From Streptomyces yangpuensis (GTDB lineage: Bacteria; Actinomycetota; Actinomycetes; Streptomycetales; Streptomycetaceae): a stretch of 64,000 nucleotides of DNA. Both the position numbers and the translations under genes were made by a program. Below are positions 41,526 to 50,227 of the stretch, piece after piece (the stretch's first letter is position 1; the number at the start of each line of letters is the position of its first letter). The DNA lies in assembly GCF_001005295.1 (NCBI RefSeq), contig NZ_LBMK01000002.1, positions 250,408 to 314,407 of the forward strand, in the 5' to 3' direction. The notes below the pieces were generated by a model. It made no database searches. It saw nothing but the letters and a program-made list of their open reading frames with translations, and was not told where the DNA came from.

Positions 41526-44267
41526 GTGGAGGCTGTGGCCCGACCGCAGAGCGATCCGATGCTCACGGCCCGCTTCACCGCACCGGCCGTGCCGAAGACC
41601 CTCGTCCACCGGCCCGAGCTGCTCAGACGCCTGACGGCCGGGGTACGGGGCCCGCTCACCCTGATCAACGGTCCGGCCGGCTCCGGCAAGACGGTGCTCA
41701 CCGCCCACTGGGCCGCGGCCGGCCGTCGCGCTCCGCGGCCCCCCGTGTGGCTGACCGTCGAACCCGACGACGCCCCCGGCGTCTTCTGGGCGTACGTCCT
41801 GGAGGCCCTGCACCGCGGCGGCGTCGAGATACCCGCCGCCGTGGGCAGGCCGACCCGCGCCGAGGGGGTGACCCAGTCCTTCCTGGTGCGTCTGGCGGCG
41901 GGGCTGGCCGAGTCCGCTCAGCCCGTGGTCCTCGTCCTCGACCAGTTCGACACGGCCCAGCCGCCCGCCATGACCGAAGGGCTGGACTTCGTCCTGCGGC
42001 ACGCCGCCGGAGGGCTGCGCATCGTGCTCACCAGCCGGACGGACTCCCTGCTCCCGCTCCACCGCTACCGCGCCGCCGGGGAGATCGCGGAGATCCGGCA
42101 CGCCGACCTCCGGTTCACCCACGCGGACGCCGAGGCCCTGCTGGGCGAGCACCGGCTGGACCTCTCACAGGACGGCATCCGGCTCCTCGTGCAGCGCACG
42201 GAGGGATGGGCCGCGGGGGTGCGGCTGTGCGCCCTCGCGATGCAGCGCAGCCCCGACCCGGAGGCCTTCGTCCGCCAGTTCGCGGCCGACCGCACCACGA
42301 TCGCCGACTACCTGCTGGGGGAGGTCCTCGACGCGCAGCCGCCGGACACCCAGGACCTGCTGCTGCGCGTCTGTGTGACGGACCGCGTCCACCCCGACCT
42401 CGCGGACGCGCTGACCGGCCGCGACGACGCCGCCCGCACGCTCGCCGGCCTGGCCCGCGACAACGCGTTCCTGGAACAGGTCGACGCATCGGCCTGGTAC
42501 CGGCTGCACCCGCTGTTCGCCGAGGTGCTGCGCGCCCACCTGCGTCAGCGTCACCCGGGCCTCGAACAGCAGTTGCACGGGCGGGCGGCACGCTGGCTCG
42601 CCGGCACCGACCGGCTCACCGAAGCCGTGTTCCAGGGGGCGGCCGCCGGTGACTGGCCGTTCGCCGCCGGGCAGCTCGTCGACGCCCTGGCGATCGGCCG
42701 GCTGTTCACCGGCCTGGAGGCGGAGCAGCTCAACCGGGCGTTCGCCCCGCTGCCGGCCGAGGCGGAGGGGGCGGCCCCCGCACTGGTCGGCGCGGCCGCC
42801 CGGCTCGTCGTACAGGACCTCCCCGGATACGAGGACGCGGTGCGGCGCGCGGACTGTCACCTGGGTCCCGGATCCGGCGCGGCCGCCCGGCTCAGCCGGG
42901 CCTTCCTCGGGGTGCTCGCCGGCCGTGCGACCGGCGACCCGGCGGCCACCGAGCGGGCGGCCGCCGAGGCCGAGCGTGTACTCGGCGAGCTGCCGGCCCC
43001 GCTGGTCGCCGCGCACCCGGAGATCCGGGCCCTGGTCCTGGCGGGCCTCGGCGCGGTACGGCTCGGCGCCGGACGGCTCGACGGCGCGCACAGCGCTCTC
43101 ACGGCCGCGGTCGAGGCCTGCGGAGAACCCGGAACGCGGCCGGGAACGGAGCCGGGACCCGCGCCGGACACGATATCGGGAACGGAGCTCGCGCCGCTGT
43201 ACCCGCCGCTGTGCGACGCCCTCGGCTCGCTGGCCCTCACGGAACTGATGCGCGGCCGGCTGCGGCAGGCCGCCGCACACGCCCGGGCGTGCCTCGCCGT
43301 CGCCGAGCAGTCGGCCCTCCCGCCCGAGCGCCGGTCCGGTACCGGCCACGTCGTCCTGGCGGGCGTCGCCCTGGAGCAGGACGACCTGCCGGCCGCCCGC
43401 TCCCACCTGGACCTGGCGACCGCGACCGCGGCCGCCGGGCCCCGCCCCGAACCCGCCGTCGCGGTGGCGGCTGCCGTCATCGGCGCCCGGATCGCGGCCG
43501 CCGACGGCGACGGCGAGGCCGCGCTCGCCGTCCTCGCCCGGCCGTGGCCGCCGGGGGCGGCGCCGGCCGGGGCGTGGGCGACGGACGAGCTGGCCGTGGC
43601 CGCATCGGCCGCGCACCTGGCCCGCGGTGACGCCGCCGCGGCCCTGCGGGCGCTGGACACCGCGCCGTCCGGGCGGCCCGAGCATGCGCTCGCCCGGGCC
43701 CGCGCCCTCATGGCGGCCGGTCGTGCCGAGCCCGCCGCTCGGGAGCTGGCGGCCCTGCCCGCGGACGACGGCCTCACGCTGCCGGTCAGGGTCGGCGCGT
43801 GCCTGCTCAGGGCCCGGATCGCCGCGGCCGACGGCGACACCGCGGAGGCGCACCGGAGGCTGGCCGAGGCCGTGGAGCTCGCCCGGCCGGAGGAAGTGCG
43901 CCGGCCGTTCGCCGAGGGCGGGCCCTGGGTGCGCCGGACCCTGCGGGAGGCCATCCGGCCGGTACCGGCCCTCGGCAGCCCGGCCGGCCGTCAGCCCGGC
44001 AGCCGGACCGGCAGCCCGGCCGAGGGGCAGGCCGGCAGCCGGACCGGCAGCCCGGCCGAGGGGCCGCCGCCCGTGGAGGCGCTCAGCGCGCGGGAGACCG
44101 ACGTACTGCGCCAGGCCGCCCGGATGTTCTCGACCGAGGAGATCGCGGCCGAGCTGTATGTGTCGGCCAACACGGTCAAGACCCACCTGAAGAGCATCTA
44201 CCGCAAGCTCGGCGTCACCCGGCGCAGCGACGCCGTCCACCGGGCCCAGGACCTCGGTCTGCTCTGA
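41526..44267 (+). CDS. MalT-like LuxR-family transcriptional regulator, 913 aa
   Basis: A large ATP-binding LuxR (LAL/MalT-type) activator. The N-terminal STAND ATPase has Walker A GPAGSGKT (49-56) and Walker B-like VVLVLDQFD. The centre is a long TPR/helical sensor. The C-terminus is a LuxR HTH (about 848-913): LSARETDVLRQAARMFSTEEIAAELYVSANTVKTHLKSIYRKLG (quoted in part: LSARETDVLRQ and NTVKTHLKSIYRKLG). Such proteins bind an inducer and activate catabolic or secondary-metabolism genes. A Gly/Ser/Pro linker before the HTH contains a duplicated 30-nt unit. The start is uncertain: GTG 41526, GTG 41535 or ATG 41559. Confidence 0.92.
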   Translation: MEAVARPQSDPMLTARFTAPAVPKTLVHRPELLRRLTAGVRGPLTLINGPAGSGKTVLTAHWAAAGRRAPRPPVWLTVEPDDAPGVFWAYVLEALHRGGVEIPAAVGRPTRAEGVTQSFLVRLAAGLAESAQPVVLVLDQFDTAQPPAMTEGLDFVLRHAAGGLRIVLTSRTDSLLPLHRYRAAGEIAEIRHADLRFTHADAEALLGEHRLDLSQDGIRLLVQRTEGWAAGVRLCALAMQRSPDPEAFVRQFAADRTTIADYLLGEVLDAQPPDTQDLLLRVCVTDRVHPDLADALTGRDDAARTLAGLARDNAFLEQVDASAWYRLHPLFAEVLRAHLRQRHPGLEQQLHGRAARWLAGTDRLTEAVFQGAAAGDWPFAAGQLVDALAIGRLFTGLEAEQLNRAFAPLPAEAEGAAPALVGAAARLVVQDLPGYEDAVRRADCHLGPGSGAAARLSRAFLGVLAGRATGDPAATERAAAEAERVLGELPAPLVAAHPEIRALVLAGLGAVRLGAGRLDGAHSALTAAVEACGEPGTRPGTEPGPAPDTISGTELAPLYPPLCDALGSLALTELMRGRLRQAAAHARACLAVAEQSALPPERRSGTGHVVLAGVALEQDDLPAARSHLDLATATAAAGPRPEPAVAVAAAVIGARIAAADGDGEAALAVLARPWPPGAAPAGAWATDELAVAASAAHLARGDAAAALRALDTAPSGRPEHALARARALMAAGRAEPAARELAALPADDGLTLPVRVGACLLRARIAAADGDTAEAHRRLAEAVELARPEEVRRPFAEGGPWVRRTLREAIRPVPALGSPAGRQPGSRTGSPAEGQAGSRTGSPAEGPPPVEALSARETDVLRQAARMFSTEEIAAELYVSANTVKTHLKSIYRKLGVTRRSDAVHRAQDLGLL
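44004..44063 (+). repeat. 30-nt in-frame tandem duplication in the LuxR linker
   Basis: Two near-perfect copies encode GSRTGSPAEG just before the DNA-binding domain, in a linker of PGSRTGSPAE repeats. Copy-number change would alter the linker length without frameshift. Confidence 0.7.
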
Positions 44268-44380
44268 TCCGACGCGTGGCCCTCTCGCCCGTGGCGGGCG
44301 ATGCGGGACGCCGGGACCCGGACCGACGATGGCAGCGCAAGGCACCTGAAGTCTTCCTTCGGAGAGAAGTGAGTGCTCTC

Positions 44381-44578
44381 ATGCGCTACGAGTTCCGCAT
44401 CTCGGGCGTCGTGCCGGACACACTCGCCGCGAACTTCCCCGAGCTCGACCGGATCCCGGTCCGGGAGCAGACGCTCCTCCTCGGCATCGTGGCGGACGAG
44501 GCACACCTGTACGGGCTCCTCACGCGCTTCCAGTCCCTGGGCCTGCGGGTGCTCGAAATGCGCCAGATACCCGCCTGA
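44381..44578 (+). CDS. small hypothetical protein, 65 aa
   Basis: A small soluble protein (MRYEFRISGVVPDTLAANFPEL, quoted in part; then LLLGIVADEAHLYGLLTRFQSLGLRVLEMRQ), giving a beta-alpha-beta pattern like a short ACT-like fold. Such proteins recur in Streptomyces without known function. ATG at 44381 is chosen; GTG at 44369 is in frame, but ggagaga then lies too close. Confidence 0.7.
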   Translation: MRYEFRISGVVPDTLAANFPELDRIPVREQTLLLGIVADEAHLYGLLTRFQSLGLRVLEMRQIPA

Positions 44579-44701
44579 CGCCGCACCCGTCCCCGACCCG
44601 GAAGGGAGGACCACCCGCTTCGGGTGATCACGAGAAGCCGTCGGCCGGACGACACTGCGAAGTGTGCCCGGCGCGGTACCGCCAACTGTGAGGTGAGTTC
44701 G

Positions 44702-45160
44702 ATGGGCCAGTCGACACCGACCGGGGGAACTTGGAATACCGGCCCCGCGCCGGGCACCACACCGCTGTCCAGCGGTGGCGACGGAACAGGAGGGGCGGTC
44801 GGCACGTTCTTCGCCGCTGTGCTCCTCGTCGTGACCGGATGCCTCGCGATCTTCCAGGGCATCGCGGCCATCGCCGAGGACGACGTGTACGCCCGCCTCG
44901 GCAGCTACGTCTTCGAATTCGACCTGACGGCCTGGGGCTGGATCCACCTCATCGTCGGACTCATCGTCGTCCTGACCGGAGTGGGCCTGTTCCTCGGCTC
45001 GAACGTGGCCAGGGGCGCGGGCATCGCCCTCGCCAGCCTCAGCATCATCGTGAACTTCCTGTGGCTGCCCTATCAGCCCTGGTGGTCGATCATCATCATC
45101 GCGATCGACGTGTTCATCATCTGGTCCTTGTGCACGAGCTGGTCGCAGAAGCCCGCGTGA
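44702..45160 (+). CDS. DUF7144-like membrane protein, 152 aa
   Basis: A four-helix membrane protein: GTFFAAVLLVVTGCLAIFQGIAAI, WGWIHLIVGLIVVLTGVGLFL, AGIALASLSIIVNFLWLPY and WWSIIIIAIDVFIIWSLC. The motif DDVYARLGSYVFEFDLTAWGWIHL (in part DVYARLGSYVFEFDLTAWGW) is characteristic of this actinobacterial family of unknown function. A ~45-residue hydrophilic, Gly/Thr-rich N-terminus precedes the membrane part. ATG at 44702 has gtgaggtgagttcg upstream. A 17-bp perfect hairpin follows. Confidence 0.85.
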   Translation: MGQSTPTGGTWNTGPAPGTTPLSSGGDGTGGAVGTFFAAVLLVVTGCLAIFQGIAAIAEDDVYARLGSYVFEFDLTAWGWIHLIVGLIVVLTGVGLFLGSNVARGAGIALASLSIIVNFLWLPYQPWWSIIIIAIDVFIIWSLCTSWSQKPA

Positions 45161-45175
45161 CCGGGCGGCGGCACA

Positions 45176-45212
45176 GCGGCACCCGGTCCGGGCCACCCGG
45201 ACCGGGTGCCGC
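45176..45212. terminator. perfect 17-bp hairpin between convergent genes
   Basis: Arms gcggcacccggtccggg (45176-45192) and cccggaccgggtgccgc (45196-45212) are exact reverse complements with a 3-nt loop. It separates the convergent membrane-protein gene (ends 45160) and the five-gene operon (ends 45236), so it can act in both directions. Confidence 0.9.
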
Positions 45213-45235
45213 CGCGCACGGCCCCCGGCCTGTGC

Positions 45236-45703
45236 TCAGGCCAGGGTGAGGCGCACCTCGTCGATCTCGCCGTCCCGGGCCCGCGCGAAGCCCCGCCCGT
45301 GCCCGGTGACGACGAAGCCGCACTTCTCCAGCACCCGGATCGACCCGGCGTTGTCGGCCGCCGCGTGGGCGTACAGCGGACGGGTGCCCTCCAGGCCGAC
45401 CAGCGCCGCGAGCGCCGCCGTGGCGATGCCGCGGCCCCAGTGCTCCCGGCCGATCCAGTACGTGACCTCCCGCTCGTCCGGCGGCCCGTACACCGCGGCG
45501 TGCCCCGCCACTTCGTCATCGGCCAGCACCGTGCGCACCAGGACGTCGGGGTTCGAGCGGACCTTCGCCCAGTGGCTCTCGAAGCGCACCCGGTCGTAGT
45601 GGTAGTCCCGGGTGACCGCGGCCACGTGCCGCGCCACCGGGTCGGAGAGCTGCTCCCAGAAGGCGGGCAGGTCGCTGTCGCGTACGTCGCGGAGGGAGAT
45701 CAT
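45236..45703 (-). CDS. GNAT-family N-acetyltransferase, 155 aa
   Basis: A RimJ/RimL-type acetyltransferase: ISLRDVRDSDLPAFWEQLSDP at the N-terminus, VTYWIGREHWGRGIATAAL as the acetyl-CoA loop (GRGIATAA), and YAHAAADNAGSIRVLEKCGFV, the conserved region with N-x-x-S. It acetylates an amine on a protein or small molecule. Its ATG overlaps the stop of the upstream flavoprotein gene (ATGA), so it is the fifth and last member of the coupled operon. It may modify the operon's product, or simply be co-transcribed. Confidence 0.88.
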   Translation of the reverse strand: MISLRDVRDSDLPAFWEQLSDPVARHVAAVTRDYHYDRVRFESHWAKVRSNPDVLVRTVLADDEVAGHAAVYGPPDEREVTYWIGREHWGRGIATAALAALVGLEGTRPLYAHAAADNAGSIRVLEKCGFVVTGHGRGFARARDGEIDEVRLTLA

Positions 45704-46773
45704 CAGGGTGGTGGCTCCTGTGCGGGCTCGGGGACGGCACGGTCCGGCCGACCCGGAAGCGTACCCGCCGCGCCGCCCCGCAGGGCGCGGCGCATCGCGT
45801 CGATCTCGTCCCGCCAGGCCCCGGACCCGAAGGCCGTCGGGTACAGCCGCAGACAGGTGGCCAGATGGTCGTGGAAGGCCGCGCGCAGGCGGTTCGCGTA
45901 GTGGGCGCACAGCGCACGCGCGGACGTGCCGGCCGCGGCCGCGTCGATCACCGCCGCCGCCAGGATCGCCGTACGCAGGGCCTGCGCGGTGCCCGTGCCG
46001 CTGATCGGGTCCTGCCGCAGGGCGCCCGCTCCGACGACCAGCAGGCCGCCGCGGCCCGCCACGGGCGGTACCGCCGGGGCGAGATGGACCCGGGGCGCCG
46101 CGGCCAGGGCCACCGCGGTACGGGGCGGTCGGCGCAGCCGGGTCCCGAGGGCGGACTCGGCCAGCAGCCGTGCGAGCAGCCCGGCCGGATCCGCGGCCGG
46201 CCCGGGCACCATCGCCTGTACGAGGCACGCGTCCCGGCCGAGCGGCGTCAGGTGCAGCCAGCCCAGCCCGGTGCAGTCCAGCCGGGCCGTGTCCTGGTCG
46301 CGCGGGCGCCGCACGGGAGCGGTTCCGGCCAGCAGCCGTCGGCGCCCGCTCTGTTCGTGCGCGGCCTGCTCGCCCGGGGTGGCCGTCACCGTCCACGCGG
46401 CCGGTTCCCCGGAAAGGTCCCCGGCGCCCAGCCGCTCCCGCATCCGGGCGGCCAGCACCGCACCGTCCACCGCCCGTGCGGGCTGCGGGAACCGGGCCGG
46501 TGACGGCTCCGCGCCCCACCGCGCATGGCGGTGGGTGAGCGGCCAGCCGCCGTCGAGCAGTCCGTCGCCCCAGAGCTGAGCCACCAGCTCCAGCGTGGGC
46601 CCCGTCAGCAGGAGGGGCCGTGCTCCGGCCCCCGCCCCGGCCGCCCCCGTGGGCTGCGCGGGCGGCCGGGGCGGCTGGGGCGGAGCCAGCCGGACCCGGT
46701 GCCCCCGGTCGGCGAGCAGCCGTGCGCAGGTGAGTTCGGCGAGCCCGGAGCCGGCGATCTCGACGAGGGTCAC
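45703..46773 (-). CDS. FAD-dependent oxidoreductase (LodB/QhpG-like), 356 aa
   Basis: A flavoprotein with an N-terminal FAD-binding Rossmann motif (VEIAGSGLAELTCARLLADRGHRVRL; GxGxxE lacks a typical third Gly) and a later GGLLVVGAGALRQDPISGTGTAQALRTA, which matches the GD-type motif of para-hydroxybenzoate hydroxylase-like monooxygenases. Relatives include LodB and QhpG, flavoenzymes needed to form cysteine tryptophylquinone from Trp in partner proteins. The radical SAM and LodA-like genes next door support this reading. GTG at 46773 overlaps the upstream stop (GTGA). Confidence 0.78.
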   Translation of the reverse strand: MTLVEIAGSGLAELTCARLLADRGHRVRLAPPQPPRPPAQPTGAAGAGAGARPLLLTGPTLELVAQLWGDGLLDGGWPLTHRHARWGAEPSPARFPQPARAVDGAVLAARMRERLGAGDLSGEPAAWTVTATPGEQAAHEQSGRRRLLAGTAPVRRPRDQDTARLDCTGLGWLHLTPLGRDACLVQAMVPGPAADPAGLLARLLAESALGTRLRRPPRTAVALAAAPRVHLAPAVPPVAGRGGLLVVGAGALRQDPISGTGTAQALRTAILAAAVIDAAAAGTSARALCAHYANRLRAAFHDHLATCLRLYPTAFGSGAWRDEIDAMRRALRGGAAGTLPGRPDRAVPEPAQEPPP

Positions 46774-48776
46774 CCGCCGCCACCGGGCAGGGCGGACGGG
46801 GTGGTGGTGCGCTGCGGCGCGCCCCCGTCGAGCCGGGCGAGGAGGGCGATCAGCGATTCGGTGTCGGTCTGGTGGCGGATGGCCATCTCCCGGACCGACC
46901 GGTTCCCGAGCACCCCGATCGCCTCCCGCGCCCGCGCCGCGGCCGCCGACGCCTCCCGTACGAACTGCCCGTCGGTCCACGGGACGTCGGTGCTCGCGAG
47001 CGAGACCGGCTGCGGCCGGAGCATGGGCGGCAGGGTGAACCGGGGCCCCACCCCGCGCGCCGCGAGCTCGTGGTTGGTCTCGTGCATGTTCTGCATCACG
47101 AGACGGCTGCGCCGCATCAGCTCACCGCCCGCCGTGTCGCGGCGTGCGAAGGATCCCCGCAGCGTCCCCATCAGCAGCGCGTAGTCCTCGTCGCTGCGGT
47201 TGAGCAGCTCCAGGTCCGTCTCGTCCGTGGTCGCGGTGGCCAGCGGACGCAGGAACTGCTCCTCGGTGAGGCCCGCCAAGTGGCGCTGGACGGCGCGGAA
47301 CCGGTTCCAGTGGTCGTTGCCCTCGTCGATGATCAGCTTGATCAGGTGGGTGAGCCGGTCGGCGTCGTGGAACCGGTCCCCGTGCTTGACCAGGGCCGCG
47401 TGCAGTTCGACGTACATGCCGTCGACCGTGCTCGGATCGTCCGGGTCGGCGCTGGAGCTCTGGCTGGGGGCCTCCACGTCGACGAACCACTGCAGCCGCT
47501 GGAGCGTGAGGGGCTCCAGGCCGAACAGGTGCACCGTCTCGCGCTTGATCTCCCTCGCACGGTCCAGGACCGGCCGCCGGCCCAGCATGTCGAGGGCCTC
47601 GTTGACCCACCGCAGGTGCCGCATCTCGTCCACGGCGACCGAGAACACCTCCTGACCTGCGGCGTGGGCGCGGCGGGTGAGCTCGTCGGCGCTGGCCGGC
47701 AGCCGCATCGGAGCGTTCAGCGAATAGTGCGCGTACAGGTACTCGACGCACAGCGCGTGCTCCACACCGGCCAGTTCCGTCAGCCTGTCGGCGACCTGAC
47801 CGGGCGTCATCCCGTCGGAGTCACCGCTTCGGCCGGCACGGGCCGGTCTCGGAGCAGGCGCGTGTCCCCCCACGTCCGGCTCGGGCTGTTCGCGGTCGTC
47901 GAGGACGACGGGGAGGACGTTCCAGTCACGGACGAGGTCCCCGTAGGTCAGCTCCAGGTCCGTCCGCTGCGACCCGATGTCGCTCGACTTGTCGGGGGCG
48001 GGCGGCTCGCTGCGGTCCCTGCGCAGGAAGTTGACCTCCGGGACGGACCCGTCCGCGTTGCTGGTCACGTCCGGCTTGGAGGCCGCCCAGTAGTAGCAGC
48101 CGCAGTCGCGGAAGTCGTACTGCCACGGTGCGCACAGGCTGCGGGTCAGCTCACCGGGCCGGTAGGCCGAGGGCTCGATCACCCCGTCCTCGTCCAGGTA
48201 GCGGGCCCTGTCCGCCACGAGCAGGGCGACCTCCACCTCGTCGTTCGCGCCGCGCCGCACGTAGCCCCGGCTGCCCAGCCGCGAGTCGTTGAGTTCGCGC
48301 ACCTCGTCGAGGGGCGGGCCGGGGTAGTTGCGGTCGGGCAGCGGCCCGACCAGTACCGCGATCCGCCCCGGCAGCAGGTCGTGGACGCGCCGCCACACGT
48401 CCAGGCCGTCCATGCCGGTGCAGTCCACGGTGACGGCCCGTTCCTCGGTCTGGTCCACGGTGGTGCGCCCGCACAGGGCCCGTACGTACAGCGGACGGAG
48501 GTCGTCGCTCACGTCGGCGTCGACCAGGCCGTCCGGGTACGGGGGGCCGACGGCCGCGGACAGGACCCGGGCGCCTTCGGAGCGGTGGAAGTCGACCCGC
48601 AGGCCGGGGAAGAACGCGGTGTCCAGGTTGCGCTGGTCGAATTCCAGACCCGGGAAGCAGTTGTCGACGCCGCTCTCCGGCCGGCTGCCGGACGGATTGC
48701 CGCGTACCTGGTAGTCCGCGCGGGCGGTGAGGTTGCGGGGGAACAACTTCCCCGCGGGGGGCGGGAGGTCGGGCAT
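46770..48776 (-). CDS. LodA-like/ferritin-like fusion protein, 668 aa
   Basis: Two parts are visible. Residues ~1-310 resemble the second half of LodA/GoxA-type proteins: NCFPGLEFDQRNLDTAFFPGL near the start, and a Cys/Trp-rich site CAPWQYDFRDCGCYYWAASKP (Cys215, Trp218, Cys225, Cys227, Trp230). Residues ~325-600 form a ferritin-like di-iron domain (VEHALCVEYLYAHYSL from Glu339, EVFSVAVDEMRHLRWVNEAL near 375-390, then HETNHELA) of the VioB/iminophenyl-pyruvate dimer synthase type. The C-terminal ~70 residues are helical. ATG at 48776 with AAGGAG upstream, 11 nt after the radical SAM gene. It may be the substrate of cofactor maturation, the catalyst, or both. Function is not known. Confidence 0.72.
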   Translation of the reverse strand: MPDLPPPAGKLFPRNLTARADYQVRGNPSGSRPESGVDNCFPGLEFDQRNLDTAFFPGLRVDFHRSEGARVLSAAVGPPYPDGLVDADVSDDLRPLYVRALCGRTTVDQTEERAVTVDCTGMDGLDVWRRVHDLLPGRIAVLVGPLPDRNYPGPPLDEVRELNDSRLGSRGYVRRGANDEVEVALLVADRARYLDEDGVIEPSAYRPGELTRSLCAPWQYDFRDCGCYYWAASKPDVTSNADGSVPEVNFLRRDRSEPPAPDKSSDIGSQRTDLELTYGDLVRDWNVLPVVLDDREQPEPDVGGHAPAPRPARAGRSGDSDGMTPGQVADRLTELAGVEHALCVEYLYAHYSLNAPMRLPASADELTRRAHAAGQEVFSVAVDEMRHLRWVNEALDMLGRRPVLDRAREIKRETVHLFGLEPLTLQRLQWFVDVEAPSQSSSADPDDPSTVDGMYVELHAALVKHGDRFHDADRLTHLIKLIIDEGNDHWNRFRAVQRHLAGLTEEQFLRPLATATTDETDLELLNRSDEDYALLMGTLRGSFARRDTAGGELMRRSRLVMQNMHETNHELAARGVGPRFTLPPMLRPQPVSLASTDVPWTDGQFVREASAAAARAREAIGVLGNRSVREMAIRHQTDTESLIALLARLDGGAPQRTTTPSALPGGGG

Positions 48777-48787
48777 GGACGGCTCCT

Positions 48788-50227
48788 TCAGACGAGGCCG
48801 GTGGCCCCGGCGGTGGTGGCGACGGGCTCGGGGGGCAGCCGGAAGAACTCGGGCGCGGCCTGTGACAGTTCGACGTAGGCCCGCAGGCAGAAGGCCAGCC
48901 AGCCGCGGATGTAGTCGCAGCCGGGGCGGCCGCGCCGGCTCACCTCGTGGTAGCAGCCGCCCCCGCACAGGTACCGGGCCCAGCAGGAGCGGCACGGCTC
49001 CGCCCGGTCGACGTGCCCGGTCGCCAGATGGCGCCGCCGGGCCTCCCCGTCCGGTCCTTCGGCGACCGAGCCCATCGCGAAGGCCGGATCGTCGACGAGC
49101 CGGTGGCAGGCGTACAGGCCGCCCTCGGCCGAGGCGCTGAGATAGCCGGCGCCGGCGCCGCACGGGTACGGCCGGTGGGTGCCCCGGTGCAGTTCCCGCA
49201 TGGCGGTCAGGAAGTTCCCGAAGGGGTAGTCCCGGCCGGCCGACAGCTCGCGCAGCGCGCGCTCCCCGCACTCCACCATCTGGTCCAGGAAGCCGTCGAA
49301 GGCCCGCGCGGTGATCTCGTACGCCGGGTCGGGGGCGCTGACCACGGCGGCGAAGCCGACCTCGTCGAAGCCGAGACCGATGCCGTGCTCCAGCACATCG
49401 ACCAGCCGTCCGGTCCGCGGGGTGACGCTGACTCGGGCGGACAGGTGGCGCGGGCGGCCGTGCCGGGCCAGTACGCCCAGGCCGGCGCGCAGTTGGTCGT
49501 ACGCGCTGGCGCCGCCCGGTGCGCGGCGCAGCGCGTCGTGCCCGGCCCGGTCGCCGTCGAGGCTGACGGTCACGGTGAACGGGTGCGCGGCGAACAGCCG
49601 GGCGTCCTGCGGCCGCACGGTGGTGAGATTGGTGGTGAGGGAGAACCGCACCGGATTTCCCGCCTCGGCGGCGGCCCGCGTCGCGTACCGGACCACGTCG
49701 TGCACCAGGTCGCGGGCGAGGAGCGGCTCGCCGCCCATGAAACCGACCACCACGTCCGCCCCGGGAGCCGCCTGCGCCAGCAGCCGGTCGACCGCCGCGT
49801 ACGCGGTGTGCCGCGGCATGGAGCGGGCGGATCCGCCGAAGCGCCCTTCGTCGGCGTAGCAGTGCCCGCAGCTCAGGTTGCACGCCTGCATCACGTTGAG
49901 GGAGAGCGAGGCCAGCGGGGGAGGCTCGGCGGGTGTGCCGTCGATCCGGGGCCGCGACCACAAGGGAAGGCCCAGGTCCCGGGCGAGGTCCGGCAGCGCG
50001 GCGTCCGGTGCGGCCGTCCACCGTTCCAGCCGGTCCGCGAGCGGCTCGGGCAGGTCGTACACGCGGCTTCCGTCCGCCACGAACAGGTGGGCGCCGTGGG
50101 CGCTGCGGAAGACCTTGGCCTCCGCGGAGGCCGGGGGCGGCCCGGATGGCGGCGCGGGGGCTGGTGCGGGGAGGCCCTGCGGTGGGGGATCCGGGGGCTG
50201 CCGGCCGATCTGGAGCAGTACGGTCAC
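48788..50227 (-). CDS. radical SAM/SPASM maturase (QhpD-like), 479 aa
   Basis: A radical SAM enzyme with a SPASM domain. The SAM-binding [4Fe-4S] cluster motif is C116xxxC120xxC123 in QACNLSCGHCYADEG, with GFMGGEPLL as the GGE SAM-binding element. The C-terminal Cys-rich part (PYPCGAGAGYLSASAEGGLYACHRL in part, CRSCWARYLCGGGCYHE, CDYIRG) binds two further clusters. An N-terminal ~75 residues precede the core with a peptide-recognition-like segment. QhpD-type enzymes install thioether cross-links in quinohaemoprotein amine dehydrogenase; others modify ribosomal peptides. GTG at 50227 overlaps the stop of the upstream gene (GTGA). This and the LodA-like neighbours suggest a protein cross-linking role. 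Confidence 0.88.
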   Translation of the reverse strand: MTVLLQIGRQPPDPPPQGLPAPAPAPPSGPPPASAEAKVFRSAHGAHLFVADGSRVYDLPEPLADRLERWTAAPDAALPDLARDLGLPLWSRPRIDGTPAEPPPLASLSLNVMQACNLSCGHCYADEGRFGGSARSMPRHTAYAAVDRLLAQAAPGADVVVGFMGGEPLLARDLVHDVVRYATRAAAEAGNPVRFSLTTNLTTVRPQDARLFAAHPFTVTVSLDGDRAGHDALRRAPGGASAYDQLRAGLGVLARHGRPRHLSARVSVTPRTGRLVDVLEHGIGLGFDEVGFAAVVSAPDPAYEITARAFDGFLDQMVECGERALRELSAGRDYPFGNFLTAMRELHRGTHRPYPCGAGAGYLSASAEGGLYACHRLVDDPAFAMGSVAEGPDGEARRRHLATGHVDRAEPCRSCWARYLCGGGCYHEVSRRGRPGCDYIRGWLAFCLRAYVELSQAAPEFFRLPPEPVATTAGATGLV

